Source: Psychroflexus sp. MES1-P1E (GTDB taxonomy: Bacteria > Bacteroidota > Bacteroidia > Flavobacteriales > Flavobacteriaceae). Taken from it: a stretch of 64,000 bases of DNA. The position numbers were made by a program, and so were the translations under genes. Shown in pieces: positions 16,232 through 27,449 of this stretch (position 1 is the stretch's first letter; each line of letters starts with the position of its first letter). The notes under the pieces were generated by a model. It was not told where the DNA came from. It ran no database searches and was given only the letters and a program-made list of their open reading frames with translations. Where the stretch lies: contig NZ_PJBS01000307.1 in assembly GCF_002836055.1 (NCBI RefSeq), positions 1 to 64,000 on the forward strand, in the 5' to 3' direction.

Positions 16232-17761
16232 ATGCAAAAAAATGTTCTTATTCTCGATTTTGGATCTCAATATACACAGCTCATCGCTAGGCGAGTACGC
16301 GAGTTAAACATCTATTGTGAAATCCATCCCTTCAATAAATTGCCTGAAGACTTATCTGCTTTTAAAGCTGTGGTACTTTCAGGAAGTCCCTTTTCCTGTA
16401 GAAACCCTGAAGCCCCTCAACCAGATTTGAGTCAGATTAAGGGAAAAATTCCACTTCTGGGAGTCTGCTTTGGTGCTCAATTTATGGCACACAACTTTGG
16501 AGGTGAAGTTGTAGGTTCTAATACCAGAGAATTTGGAAGAGCCAACCTGTCCTTTATAAAAGATAAAGAATTGCTTTTTGAAGGAATCCTTGAGCAATCC
16601 CAAGTATGGATGTCACATAGCGATAGCATCGAGTCTTTGCCAGATCATTTTATAAGAATAGCGAGTACAAGCGACGTGCTTAATGCAGCCTACAGAATTG
16701 AAGGAGAAGACACTTATGGAATTCAGTTTCATCCAGAGGTCTATCACTCTAAAGACGGTGCACAACTCTTAGAAAACTTTTTAGTTCATATTGCTCAAGT
16801 TCCACAAACTTGGACTCCATCTGCTTTTGTAGATATGACGCTAGCTGACTTGAAAGAAAAAATTGGAGACGATAAAGTGATTCTAGGATTAAGTGGTGGA
16901 GTAGATTCTACAGTTGCTGCAACCTTGCTTCACAAAGCTATCGGTAAGAATCTACATTGCATCTTTGTGAATAACGGACTACTGAGGAAAAACGAATTCG
17001 ACTCTGTTCTTGACCAGTATAAACACATGGGTTTAAACGTAAAAGGGGTGGATGCCACAGATTTATTTTTAGATGCTTTGCATGGTGTTTCTGACCCTGA
17101 GCAAAAAAGAAAGAAAATAGGAAATTCATTTATCGAGGTTTTTGATGATGAAGCCACTAAAGTAAAGGACGCTACCTTTTTAGCTCAAGGGACTATCTAT
17201 CCTGATGTCATAGAGTCTATTTCTGTCAATGGACCTTCTGCAACCATAAAATCACATCACAACGTAGGAGGTTTGCCGGATTTCATGAAATTGAAAATTG
17301 TTGAACCTTTAAGAATGTTGTTTAAAGATGAAGTGAGACGGGTAGGAGCAGAGATGGGCATCGATCCAAAACTTCTGGGAAGACATCCTTTTCCTGGACC
17401 GGGTTTAGCCATTAGAATTTTAGGAGAAATTACCAAAGAAAAAGTAAGTATATTACAAGAAGTTGATGCCATTTTTATTGATGCGTTAAGAGAATGGAAC
17501 TTGTATGACAAAGTTTGGCAGGCAGGAGCAATTTTACTTCCTGTAAATTCCGTTGGCGTAATGGGAGATGAAAGAACTTACGAAAAAGTAGTCGCCTTAA
17601 GAGCCGTAGAATCCACAGATGGGATGACGGCAGATTGGGTAGATTTACCTTACAACTTTCTCCAAAAAGTATCTAATCAGATAATTAATCGTGTTAAAGG
17701 CGTTAATAGAGTAGTGTACGATATTAGTTCTAAACCACCAGCAACTATAGAATGGGAATAA
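16232..17761 (+). CDS. guaA: GMP synthase (glutamine-hydrolysing)
   Basis: Converts XMP to GMP using glutamine and ATP. 509 residues from ATG 16232 ([18 protein letters not shown]); an in-frame TTG two codons earlier lies inside the promoter box and was not used. The class I amidotransferase domain spans about 1-190, with nucleophile Cys in GVCFGAQ and catalytic His/Glu in GIQFHPEV. The ATP-pyrophosphatase domain follows with SGGVDST at about 223, then the GMP synthase dimerisation domain ending in [10 protein letters not shown]. The stop overlaps the next gene's ATG (TAATG). Confidence 0.97.
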   Translation: MQKNVLILDFGSQYTQLIARRVRELNIYCEIHPFNKLPEDLSAFKAVVLSGSPFSCRNPEAPQPDLSQIKGKIPLLGVCFGAQFMAHNFGGEVVGSNTREFGRANLSFIKDKELLFEGILEQSQVWMSHSDSIESLPDHFIRIASTSDVLNAAYRIEGEDTYGIQFHPEVYHSKDGAQLLENFLVHIAQVPQTWTPSAFVDMTLADLKEKIGDDKVILGLSGGVDSTVAATLLHKAIGKNLHCIFVNNGLLRKNEFDSVLDQYKHMGLNVKGVDATDLFLDALHGVSDPEQKRKKIGNSFIEVFDDEATKVKDATFLAQGTIYPDVIESISVNGPSATIKSHHNVGGLPDFMKLKIVEPLRMLFKDEVRRVGAEMGIDPKLLGRHPFPGPGLAIRILGEITKEKVSILQEVDAIFIDALREWNLYDKVWQAGAILLPVNSVGVMGDERTYEKVVALRAVESTDGMTADWVDLPYNFLQKVSNQIINRVKGVNRVVYDISSKPPATIEWE

Positions 17762-19683
17762 TGAAAAGATTTATTTTAAGTAGTATTTTAGTGTTAGCCT
17801 TTGTGAATCTGAGTGCGCAAGACCTCAAAAGTTATGCGGCAGAACAAGGTGAAAATCTTCAAGAAATAGCTTCAAAATTCCAGGTAGATTTATTAACCTT
17901 AAGAAAGTTGAATCCCTCTATAAGCGACCTTAAAGATATATCGGGGCACCTTTTTGTAGTTCCCGCTCAGCCTAATTTTAGTTTAAATTCAACTGTTAAA
18001 TTAATTTCCTATGATGTAAGTCCCAAAGAGACGCTTTATAGTATTTCAAAGACTTATAATTTAAAAGTCAAAGATTTAAAAACGTATAATCCATTTCTTT
18101 TTGAAAGGGGATTAGACTATAATGATATACTTAGAATCCCTGTATACGAACTTAAAGACAAAGATTTAGATATTAATCAGAGTATTAAAAACTCTGAATT
18201 TAGTTCTTTAATGCACCTTGTTTTACCTCATGAAACGAAGTATGGAATTTCAAAAAAATATGGGCTCAGCGTAGAACAATTAGAAGCGCTTAATCCCGGT
18301 ATTGATGAAAAAGAAATCCAACCAGGGCAATTTGTGAAAATCAAGCGTCCTGTTGAAATTAAGAGTTTTCCAAGACCTAGAGATGAAAACTATGTTTACT
18401 TAGAGGTAGATCGTGAAAATTCTATTCAATCTATTTCTGAAAATTACGATGTTACAGAATATGACTTATTAGCTTCCAATCCTTCTTTGAAATTTGAAGG
18501 TATGAGTGAAGGTCTTATTCTAAAAATACCTCAAATAGATGAGGCTGAATTTTTTAAATATCAAAAATTCACTTTTGAGGATAAGCTTAAGTATTTTGAT
18601 ACAAAATCTATTGCGGTGATGCTTCCTTTAAATTTAGAGCGGACTAAAATTGATAGTATTGATTTTGGTTCCCTATTGAAAAATAGTAATCTGCTAAGAA
18701 TTTCGCTGGATTTTTATGAAGGGATACAAATGGCTATCGATTCTGCATCTGCAAGAGGAATCTCAGTAAATATGGATGTTTATGATACTCGGAATGATCC
18801 CTCTCATGTTAGCCAACTTTTAACTGAGGATTTTAAAAAATATCAGGCTGTAGTTGGTCCATTATTGGACCCAAGTCTTAAGAAAGTCACCAACTTCCTC
18901 TCGAGAGACAACGTGCCTGTTATTTCTCCACTGGTGAATCCAAAATTTGAATTTAACAATCTCTTCAGTACGCTTCCCAAAGACGAAGCTATGCAAGAGT
19001 TGTTAATTACTTATATTCAAAAGTCGTGGAGTGATGAAAATATGGTCATCTTAACCGATAGTATTTCAAAGCCTATCCAGAGAAAATACACCTATACATT
19101 TCCAGATCTTAAAGTTGTGAATCAAGAAGATTCACAATACTTGCAAAAGATGGACATACAACCTCATTTAGATTTGTTAAAAACCAATTGGTTTATTTTG
19201 GAAACAGAAAATATAGGCATCGCTGAGGCAACAGTTTCTTTTTTGAAATCCTATTCTAGAAAAGGATACGACATTAGGCTTTTTACATCAAAACGGAATT
19301 CATTTTATGATGATGAAATTTCAAACTACTATCTCAGTGATCTCCAATTTACATTTCCATCTATTTCAAAATCTCACTTAGCATCGGCAGATAGCCAAAC
19401 TTCCAATGCTTATTACATCAAGCATGGTGCGTCTGCAAACCGCTATGTGATGAGAGGTTATGATGTGATGATGGATTTGCTCTTAAGGTTGACTTATGCT
19501 AAAACTCTTCAATCTTCCACGGAAATACAAGGCTATACTGAGCATCTTGAGAATAAATTTAATTACACTAAAAATGAATTTAGTTTAGGTTATGAAAATG
19601 ATGCAATTTATCTTTTCCAGTATGGTAAAGATTTAAACATTGAAGCTATTGATTTGTCAAAGTTTCTAAGAGCAGGTGAATAA
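17761..19683 (+). CDS. LysM-repeat protein with periplasmic-binding-protein-like domain
   Basis: 640 residues from ATG 17761, which overlaps the guaA stop; an in-frame ATG at 17752 is possible but would spoil the signal peptide [20 protein letters not shown]. The N-terminal half carries three or four LysM-like units, for example ENLQEIASKFQVDLLTLRKLN, ETLYSISKTYNLKVKDLKTYN and ETKYGISKKYGLSVEQLEALN. The C-terminal part (about 285-640) looks like a type 1 periplasmic binding fold (IAVMLPLNL; YEGIQMAIDSA; VVGPLLDPSLKKV). Related proteins in flavobacteria are annotated as amino-acid ABC-transporter substrate-binding. A peptidoglycan-attached sensor or scaffold is an inference. Confidence 0.82.
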   Translation: MKRFILSSILVLAFVNLSAQDLKSYAAEQGENLQEIASKFQVDLLTLRKLNPSISDLKDISGHLFVVPAQPNFSLNSTVKLISYDVSPKETLYSISKTYNLKVKDLKTYNPFLFERGLDYNDILRIPVYELKDKDLDINQSIKNSEFSSLMHLVLPHETKYGISKKYGLSVEQLEALNPGIDEKEIQPGQFVKIKRPVEIKSFPRPRDENYVYLEVDRENSIQSISENYDVTEYDLLASNPSLKFEGMSEGLILKIPQIDEAEFFKYQKFTFEDKLKYFDTKSIAVMLPLNLERTKIDSIDFGSLLKNSNLLRISLDFYEGIQMAIDSASARGISVNMDVYDTRNDPSHVSQLLTEDFKKYQAVVGPLLDPSLKKVTNFLSRDNVPVISPLVNPKFEFNNLFSTLPKDEAMQELLITYIQKSWSDENMVILTDSISKPIQRKYTYTFPDLKVVNQEDSQYLQKMDIQPHLDLLKTNWFILETENIGIAEATVSFLKSYSRKGYDIRLFTSKRNSFYDDEISNYYLSDLQFTFPSISKSHLASADSQTSNAYYIKHGASANRYVMRGYDVMMDLLLRLTYAKTLQSSTEIQGYTEHLENKFNYTKNEFSLGYENDAIYLFQYGKDLNIEAIDLSKFLRAGE

Positions 19684-19702
19684 TTTAATAGAGCTTGAAA
19701 CG

Positions 19703-20653
19703 TTAAAACTCAATTTGGCTGGCTTTAAGTTTGGCAGTCTCAAATTCAGTAATAAGATTTTCAACAATTATTTTAGCAGGTATAACATCATCTATCAATC
19801 CAGAGATTTGCCCAATTTCTAATTCACCTTCTTGTAGATCACCTTCAAACATTCCCTGTTTTGCCCTAGCTCTTCCTAGTAATTGTTTAAGGTCTTCCTT
19901 TGAAGGAGAAGTTGTGTATAAGCTTTCGATATCATTGTAAAACTTATTTTTTAAAAGCCTTACAGGAGCTAATTCTTTTAAAGTAAGCTTAGTATCGCCT
20001 TCTTGAGCTTTGAGGACTTCATTTTTGAAATTGATATGACAGGAAGCTTCTTCACTAGCCACAAATCGAGTTCCTACTTGCACAGCATCAGCACCAAGAA
20101 TCATCGCGGCTAACATGCCAGCTCCTGTTGCAATTCCTCCAGCAGCGATAAGCGGGATGTCCAAATCCTTCTTGACCATGGGAAGTAACGTAAAGGTGGT
20201 GGTTTCTTCACGTCCATTATGACCTCCTGCTTCAAATCCTTCTGCAACGACAGCGTCAACTCCAGCATCCTGAGATTTCAAGGCAAACTTTACACTGCTT
20301 ACTACATGAACCACTTTTATACCGTTAGACTTTAAATGAGCGGTCCATGTTTTTGGATTTCCTGCAGAAGTAAATACGATAGGAACCTCCTCTTCTATAA
20401 TGATTCCCATGATTTTATCCAAATCTGGATACAACATAGGAACATTGACTGCAAAAGGCAGAGAAGTTGCTTTTTTACATTTTTGAATATGTTCTCTTAA
20501 AATATCTGGATACATAGAGCCAGCACCAATGATGCCAAGGCCGCCAGCCTTACTGACTTCACTTGCCAGCTTCCAACCACTTGCCCAGATCATCCCAGCT
20601 TGAATAAGAGGGTGCTTAATACCGAATAATGAAGTTATTCTATTTTGAGACAT
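19703..20653 (-). CDS. Nitronate monooxygenase-family FMN protein
   Basis: 316 residues forming a TIM barrel of the NMO/2-nitropropane dioxygenase family. HPLIQAGMIWASGWKLASEVS opens the barrel, FAVNVPM and GFEAGGHNGREETTTFTLLP provide flavin and active-site contacts, and IAAGGIATGAGMLAAMILGADAVQVGTRFVASEE (read as two adjacent blocks) is the phosphate-binding part. The family oxidises toxic nitronates such as propionate-3-nitronate, but many members have other roles. It lies 9 bp downstream of mnmA on the same strand. Confidence 0.85.
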   Translation of the reverse strand: MSQNRITSLFGIKHPLIQAGMIWASGWKLASEVSKAGGLGIIGAGSMYPDILREHIQKCKKATSLPFAVNVPMLYPDLDKIMGIIIEEEVPIVFTSAGNPKTWTAHLKSNGIKVVHVVSSVKFALKSQDAGVDAVVAEGFEAGGHNGREETTTFTLLPMVKKDLDIPLIAAGGIATGAGMLAAMILGADAVQVGTRFVASEEASCHINFKNEVLKAQEGDTKLTLKELAPVRLLKNKFYNDIESLYTTSPSKEDLKQLLGRARAKQGMFEGDLQEGELEIGQISGLIDDVIPAKIIVENLITEFETAKLKASQIEF

Positions 20654-20662
20654 GAAAAAATA

Positions 20663-21856
20663 TTATGCGATTACACCTGACCCTAACACTTCGTCTTCGT
20701 GGTACCAGGCCACAAATTGCCCTTCAGAAATGGCAGTCTGTTCATCTTCAAAAATAACATAAAGTTCGTCTTTCATCTTGTAAAGCTTAGCTTTTTCCAA
20801 AGGCTGTCTATACCGGATTCTTGCCATCACCTCCATGGTATCGCCCTCTTTTAATTCCAGATCTTGTCTTATCCAATGCACTTCATCATTTGTGACCCAA
20901 AGGCCTTTTTTATGAAGTCCAGGATGAGTTTTGCCTTGGCCAGTGTATAAAATATTATTTTCTACATCGGTATCTATGACAAAAAGTGGTTCTTTGGTAC
21001 CTCCAATAGCTAAACCCTTCCGCTGTCCTTTAGTAAAAAAATGAGCCCCAACGTGAGTGCCCATAACCTTACCAAACTCAGGTTTTAAACTCAATTTTTT
21101 GCTATCCTTTTTAAGCTGAGTTATTAATTCTGAATCTGTTTTCGTTGACTTTTCTGCTTTAAAGACGTCGTGAGAAGAATCAATTTCGATCACTTGGCCT
21201 TCCTTGGATTCAAGCTTTTGCTGAAGGAAATCTGGTAATTTCACTTTACCAATAAAGCATAAACCTTGAGAGTCTTTTTTATCTGCAGTGATTAAATTCT
21301 GAGATTTAGCGATTTGTCTCACTTCAGTTTTTTGAAGTTCTCCAACGGGGAATAGTGTTTTAGCCAATTGCTTTTGAGACACCTGACATAAAAAATAAGA
21401 TTGATCTTTATTCTTATCTTTTCCTGCCAACAATCTATAAATGGTTTCACTGTTTTTTTTAATGCTGTCTTTTCTGCAGTAATGCCCTGTGGCGACATAG
21501 TCTGCGCCAAGAGAGGTTGCGATATCCATAAATACATCAAACTTTATTTCTCTGTTGCAAAGTACATCTGGGTTTGGAGTTCGACCTTTTTCGTATTCGG
21601 CGAACATATAGTCTACAATACGTTCTTTATACTGCTTGCTGAGGTCCACGGTCTGAAAAGGGATTCCTAATTTTTCGGCAACTAACATGGCGTCGTTGCT
21701 ATCCTCAAGCCAAGGGCATTCATCACTAATTGTCACAGAATCATCGTGCCAATTTTTCATAAATAAGCCTATAACTTCATACCCTTGTTCTTTGCACAAA
21801 TAAGCAGCTACACTGGAATCGACACCACCACTTAAACCAACAACAACTCTTTTCAT
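20663..21856 (-). CDS. mnmA: tRNA-specific 2-thiouridylase MnmA
   Basis: Thiolates U34 of tRNA Lys, Glu and Gln. 397 residues from [20 protein letters not shown]; the frame extends seven codons further, but that start lies on top of the promoter box at 21875. PP-loop SGGVDSS is at about 9-15. Catalytic cysteines sit in [12 protein letters not shown] and GLCFIGKV. There is a flavobacterial insertion of about 25 residues after [18 protein letters not shown] ([20 protein letters not shown]). The C-terminal domain includes the usual tRNA-contact beta-barrel. Confidence 0.95.
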   Translation of the reverse strand: MKRVVVGLSGGVDSSVAAYLCKEQGYEVIGLFMKNWHDDSVTISDECPWLEDSNDAMLVAEKLGIPFQTVDLSKQYKERIVDYMFAEYEKGRTPNPDVLCNREIKFDVFMDIATSLGADYVATGHYCRKDSIKKNSETIYRLLAGKDKNKDQSYFLCQVSQKQLAKTLFPVGELQKTEVRQIAKSQNLITADKKDSQGLCFIGKVKLPDFLQQKLESKEGQVIEIDSSHDVFKAEKSTKTDSELITQLKKDSKKLSLKPEFGKVMGTHVGAHFFTKGQRKGLAIGGTKEPLFVIDTDVENNILYTGQGKTHPGLHKKGLWVTNDEVHWIRQDLELKEGDTMEVMARIRYRQPLEKAKLYKMKDELYVIFEDEQTAISEGQFVAWYHEDEVLGSGVIA

Positions 21857-21874
21857 GACTCTTAAATTAAAATG

Positions 21875-21882
21875 CAAAATTA
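21875..21882 (-). promoter_or_regulatory. -7 box of mnmA (minus strand)
   Basis: CAAAATTA reads TAATTTTG on the minus strand, 18 bp before the chosen ATG. It supports the shorter mnmA start. Confidence 0.5.
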
Positions 21883-21987
21883 CGAAAGTTTATATTGACT
21901 CAGTTAAAATAGCTTTGTTAACTTCTTCATATAAGATTCATCTTGTCTAAAATTATTTAACCTAAATTGTAAAGAAAAATAATACCC

Positions 21988-23313
21988 ATGAAAAAGAAAA
22001 TATTTTTATCTAAATTAATTTTTATAACACTAGTCAACAGCTTCCTGTTCGCGTGTAGTGGCGATGAGGCGGCGGTTCCTATAGCTGACAATCCAACTAC
22101 TTTTGAAATTATCTCTGAAAGTCTAGATCATACTATATTAGAAGATTTACTTTTGAGCTCTGGTTTGGATCAGGCCTTAAATTCAGGAATCTATACTGTA
22201 TTCGCCCCTACCGATGCTGCATTTGGAAATATAGACACGTCTAATTTAAGCGATAGCCAAGTAAAAAATATTCTTATGAATCATGTTGTTCAGGGTGCAG
22301 CGGAGTCTTCAAATCTTATCACTGCTTACCTCAATACATTAGCTGTAGAAAGTTTATCTGGTGTAGAAAATAATTTAAGTTTATATGTCAATGTAGGAAC
22401 TGACATAACTTTAAATGGTCAATCCGTTGTCACTGGTCCAGATAATTTAGCGTCTAATGGCGTAGTTCATATTGTGAACGAAGTCATTACCATTCCAGAT
22501 GTAACTACTTTTGCTATAGCCGATCCAACATTTGGAACCTTGGTCGACGCTTTAATCTTGGATGGACAGCCAGATTTTGTAGCTACCTTGAGTTCTTTTC
22601 AGGCTCCAGCTCCGTTTACTGTATTTGCTCCTACCAACGATGCATTTGTAACAGCATTGACTGAATTAGGCGTTGAGAGTCTGACGGATATTGACCCAAC
22701 AATTCTAACGTCTATATTGAACACACATGTTATTGCTAATGCTAATATTACATCAGCCGAACTTGAAAGTGGAACCATCGAGACTTTAGGTGAAACATTC
22801 GAACTAGATGCTCCAAATGCTACAATAACAGACCAAAATGGAAGGTCAATTGCTATTGTTGTGACAGATGTGCAAGCGGGCAATGGAGTTGTTCATGTGG
22901 CAAGCAGTGTAATTCTTCCAGACTTAAATTTAGACCCACCACCATCTGCCAATAGTGTAGAAATGACAGTTGGTAATAATGGGGCCTCATCTTACTTTGT
23001 GAGTGAAATCATTGGTGATGAAAATGTAACTCCCTTAAATGTGGCTAATAGCTCTTGGGTTTTGACTGAAGGGACCCGTTATCAATTGACTATCTTGGGA
23101 GCAAATTCTCATCCCTTCGAACTAAGAAATTCAAATGGTGATGCTCTTTTAAGTCAAAGTAATGAGGGGTCATTTGAAGCAGATACTGCAGTTGACTTTC
23201 AAACTGATGGACAACAATTCGACTTTACAGTTACACCTGAGTTAGCAGCTGAACTAAACAAATACTTTTGTGCGATTCATTCAGGTATGAATGGTATGGT
23301 GAGTGTTCAGTAA
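21988..23313 (+). CDS. Fasciclin-domain lipoprotein with C-terminal cupredoxin-like domain
   Basis: 441 residues. The signal peptide ends in lipobox LFAC (about residue 23). FAS1 domain 1 spans about 35-165 (YTVFAPTDAAF; NGVVHIVNEVI) and FAS1 domain 2 about 170-310 (FTVFAPTNDAF; NGVVHVASSVI). A C-terminal beta domain (about 320-441) has SHPFELRNSNG and ends YFCAIHSGMNGMVSVQ. The His in NSHPFEL, the Cys and His in CAIH and a following Met match the ligand order of a type 1 copper site as in plastocyanin. FAS1 domains mediate adhesion at the cell surface. A copper-binding or electron-transfer role for the tail is inferred. Confidence 0.85.
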   Translation: MKKKIFLSKLIFITLVNSFLFACSGDEAAVPIADNPTTFEIISESLDHTILEDLLLSSGLDQALNSGIYTVFAPTDAAFGNIDTSNLSDSQVKNILMNHVVQGAAESSNLITAYLNTLAVESLSGVENNLSLYVNVGTDITLNGQSVVTGPDNLASNGVVHIVNEVITIPDVTTFAIADPTFGTLVDALILDGQPDFVATLSSFQAPAPFTVFAPTNDAFVTALTELGVESLTDIDPTILTSILNTHVIANANITSAELESGTIETLGETFELDAPNATITDQNGRSIAIVVTDVQAGNGVVHVASSVILPDLNLDPPPSANSVEMTVGNNGASSYFVSEIIGDENVTPLNVANSSWVLTEGTRYQLTILGANSHPFELRNSNGDALLSQSNEGSFEADTAVDFQTDGQQFDFTVTPELAAELNKYFCAIHSGMNGMVSVQ

Positions 23314-23334
23314 TTTTTACAAGCTTTATCAAAC

Positions 23335-23367
23335 AAAAAAGGAGACCAATTTTGGTCTCCTTTTTTT
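23335..23367. terminator. Bidirectional terminator between fasciclin gene and yidC
   Basis: AAAAAAGGAGACCA and TGGTCTCCTTTTTT form a long perfect stem with loop ATTT between convergent genes, able to end transcripts from both sides. Confidence 0.9.
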
Positions 23368-23380
23368 ATGTGAAATAAAT

Positions 23381-25291
23381 TTATTTTTTATCTTCTTGTT
23401 TCTTCTTTTGTTGTTCAGCAGCTTGTTCCATAATATTTTGAAATCTTTGGCCAATCTTCCCTTTTTTCTTTTTGGGTTTTTTCTTCTTTTCTTCAATCTT
23501 AGCGAGAATCTTTTTATCATCTATAATGACATGTTTTATAACCAGCATAATCCCAATGGTAATTAAGTTAGAGATAAAATAATAAAGAGATAAACCACTC
23601 GCATAGTTATTAAAGAAAATAAGCATAATGAACGGCGCAAAATACATGATCACCTTCATATTCGGCATTCCAGGCTGAGAGCTTTGTTGCATGTTTTGTC
23701 CAGCAGTCATTTGGGTATAAAAGAAAATGGCTATAGACGCTAAAATAGGAAACAAACTCACGTGGTTTCCATACGCAAAAGATACCAATGGAATGTAGGC
23801 ATCCCATTCGAAAATTACATCGTAACTCGATAAATCATCCGCCCATAAAAATCCTTTTTGCCTTAGATCAAAAGCACTCGGGAAAAATTGAAAGAGCGCA
23901 TAAAAGACCGGTATTTGTAACAAGGCAGGAATACAACCTGCTAATGGGCTTACTCCGGTTTTGCTATACAGCTTCATGGTCTCCTGCTGCTTTTTCATGG
24001 CATTGTCCTTGAACTTTTCGTTGATCTCATTGATCTCTGGTTTCAAAACTTTCATTTTGGCTTGAGATACGTAAGATTTGTAAGTAATAGGGGATAAGAC
24101 AATTCTTACGACGATAGTCATGACGATAATAGCAAGACCATAACTAGGCAAGCTACTACTTAAAAAGCCAAAAAACGGAATAAAAATATATCTGTTTATC
24201 CAGCCGAATAATCCCCAACCTAAAGGAACAATTTCATCTAATTTACGTTCATAAGAACTCAAAACATCAAAATCTGAAGGGCCGTGATACCAATTCATGG
24301 TTTCTGAAAACTCTCCGTTATTTAATTTTATGGGAACTTCAGCAAGGAAATTTTTTGTAAAAACCGTATCAATCTGTTCATCCTGAACTAGGTTTAGCGA
24401 AGTCATTTTTCCTTTTTCAAACGGAGTATCTGTTAATAAAACCGATGTAAAAAAGTGCTGTTTAAAAGCTATCCAATCAATAGATTCATCTTCTTCTACA
24501 GCCTCGTCGCCTTGCCCTGTATAATCGTCCTTTTCATCTTCATAGAGGTATTTAATTTCTGTATATCTGTTTTCATAAGAAATACTCTTAGCTTTCCTTA
24601 GAACTTTAACTTTCCAAGATAAGTTAGCTTGATCGGAAGAAACCACACTGTTTAAGCCTTGAGAGCGGATCTTAAAATTCATCATGTAATCCTTCGACTC
24701 AAGTCCATAATAAAATTCTAGAAACTCAAGATCGGAGACTTTAGCACGCATAGTCAAGACTTGATTTCCATTTTCAGTGGTAAGATTGGGCTCAAAGTAA
24801 AGATCACTTGTATTTATGACACGACCATCGTTGGTTTCAAATTCAATATTAAAATTGGCATTTCCATCTTTTATGAGATAAACAGGATTGCCTTTATAGG
24901 TATCATATTGTTTCATTTTAGCTTCAACAATCTGTCCACCTTTGTTGCTAATCTCCAATTTTATAACTTCATTTTCGATGGTGGTCACTGCGTCATCTTT
25001 AGCAAAATCTTGCAAAGCAGAATAAGCAAAAGCGCCATAGTCTCTTCTGGCAAGCTCGCTATTTACTGAATCTTGGAGGTTGCTAGCCATTCCATTTTCC
25101 TGTGATCTTTTGGGAGTTTGCTTTGAAGTAGAAACAGGATCTGTTGAGGTATTGGTTTCAACTTGGTCTGTAGTATCTTGTTCAGGAATTATGTCCTCAT
25201 TAGGATTCATGTACATTACCCCAATCAGAATTAGCCCTATAAGTGCAAATCCAATAATAGAGTTTTTATCAAATGTCTTTTTTTCTTCCAT
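23381..25291 (-). CDS. yidC: Membrane protein insertase YidC
   Basis: 636 residues. It has an N-terminal membrane anchor (about 10-27), a large periplasmic beta-domain (about 70-360), and the C-terminal YidC/Oxa1 core with five helices (about 370-590). Conserved pieces include YGLAIIVMTIVVRIVLSPIT, GCIPALLQIPVFYALFQFF and LSLYYFISNLITI. The core has the usual positively charged first helix (Arg in VVRIVLSP), and the cytoplasmic tail is lysine-rich. It inserts and folds inner-membrane proteins alone or with SecYEG. It lies 104 bp downstream of pyrG, a common Bacteroidota pair. Confidence 0.96.
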   Translation of the reverse strand: MEEKKTFDKNSIIGFALIGLILIGVMYMNPNEDIIPEQDTTDQVETNTSTDPVSTSKQTPKRSQENGMASNLQDSVNSELARRDYGAFAYSALQDFAKDDAVTTIENEVIKLEISNKGGQIVEAKMKQYDTYKGNPVYLIKDGNANFNIEFETNDGRVINTSDLYFEPNLTTENGNQVLTMRAKVSDLEFLEFYYGLESKDYMMNFKIRSQGLNSVVSSDQANLSWKVKVLRKAKSISYENRYTEIKYLYEDEKDDYTGQGDEAVEEDESIDWIAFKQHFFTSVLLTDTPFEKGKMTSLNLVQDEQIDTVFTKNFLAEVPIKLNNGEFSETMNWYHGPSDFDVLSSYERKLDEIVPLGWGLFGWINRYIFIPFFGFLSSSLPSYGLAIIVMTIVVRIVLSPITYKSYVSQAKMKVLKPEINEINEKFKDNAMKKQQETMKLYSKTGVSPLAGCIPALLQIPVFYALFQFFPSAFDLRQKGFLWADDLSSYDVIFEWDAYIPLVSFAYGNHVSLFPILASIAIFFYTQMTAGQNMQQSSQPGMPNMKVIMYFAPFIMLIFFNNYASGLSLYYFISNLITIGIMLVIKHVIIDDKKILAKIEEKKKKPKKKKGKIGQRFQNIMEQAAEQQKKKQEDKK

Positions 25292-25395
25292 TGACTATAT
25301 ATTGTATATTTTGATTTTACAAAATCTTTGCAAAAATCAGCATTTTGTTTCAATTAAGAAAGATTAATCTAGGATTATTTGCTAAGGTGATCCCA

Positions 25396-27045
<1,650 letters not shown>

Positions 27046-27088
27046 TCATTTAATTTTTGCATAAGAAGATAAAAACCTTAAAATAATT

Positions 27089-27316
27089 TCAATTTGTATT
27101 TCTGATTTTTCTCAAAATAAACTCAAGTCCATTTACTTTCATCTCTAATACTTCTTGCATTTGTTGCCCTAGCTTATTTTCAGGGAAACCTTTTCGTTTA
27201 TACCAAATAAGATAGTATTCTGGAATGTCTGCCAGATAGTAACTCTTGTATTTGCCAAAAGGCATTTTAGCATGAGCAAGTTCGTTAAGGTGTTTTTTCT
27301 GAAAATCTGGAGTCAT
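27089..27316 (-). CDS. DUF3820 family protein
   Basis: 75 residues from the chosen start MTPDFQKKHLNELAHAKMPF. The frame extends 37 codons further, but that part is unlike the family and would overlap the sucC promoter region. MPFGKYKSYYLADIPEYYLIWY is the DUF3820 core, followed by a short helical tail. Homologues are small cytoplasmic proteins, some labelled quorum-sensing-regulated virulence factor. No biochemical activity is established. Confidence 0.8.
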   Translation of the reverse strand: MTPDFQKKHLNELAHAKMPFGKYKSYYLADIPEYYLIWYKRKGFPENKLGQQMQEVLEMKVNGLEFILRKIRNTN

Positions 27317-27389
27317 AAGTGAAACATTAAAGATTATAATGGTAAGAATCTTGCTCAAAGCTAAGTTGCTAATAAACCTTTTTAAATTA

Positions 27390-27419
27390 TTGCAGCCAAC
27401 TATTAAATTATTACTTTTG
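27390..27419 (+). promoter_or_regulatory. Promoter of sucC (-33 TTG and -7 TACTTTTG)
   Basis: TTG at 27390-27392 and TACTTTTG at 27412-27419 are separated by 19 bp, matching the Bacteroidota promoter layout. The ATG is 30 bp downstream. Confidence 0.7.
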
Positions 27420-27449
27420 TGCTCCAAATTTATATCATAAAACCTGATT

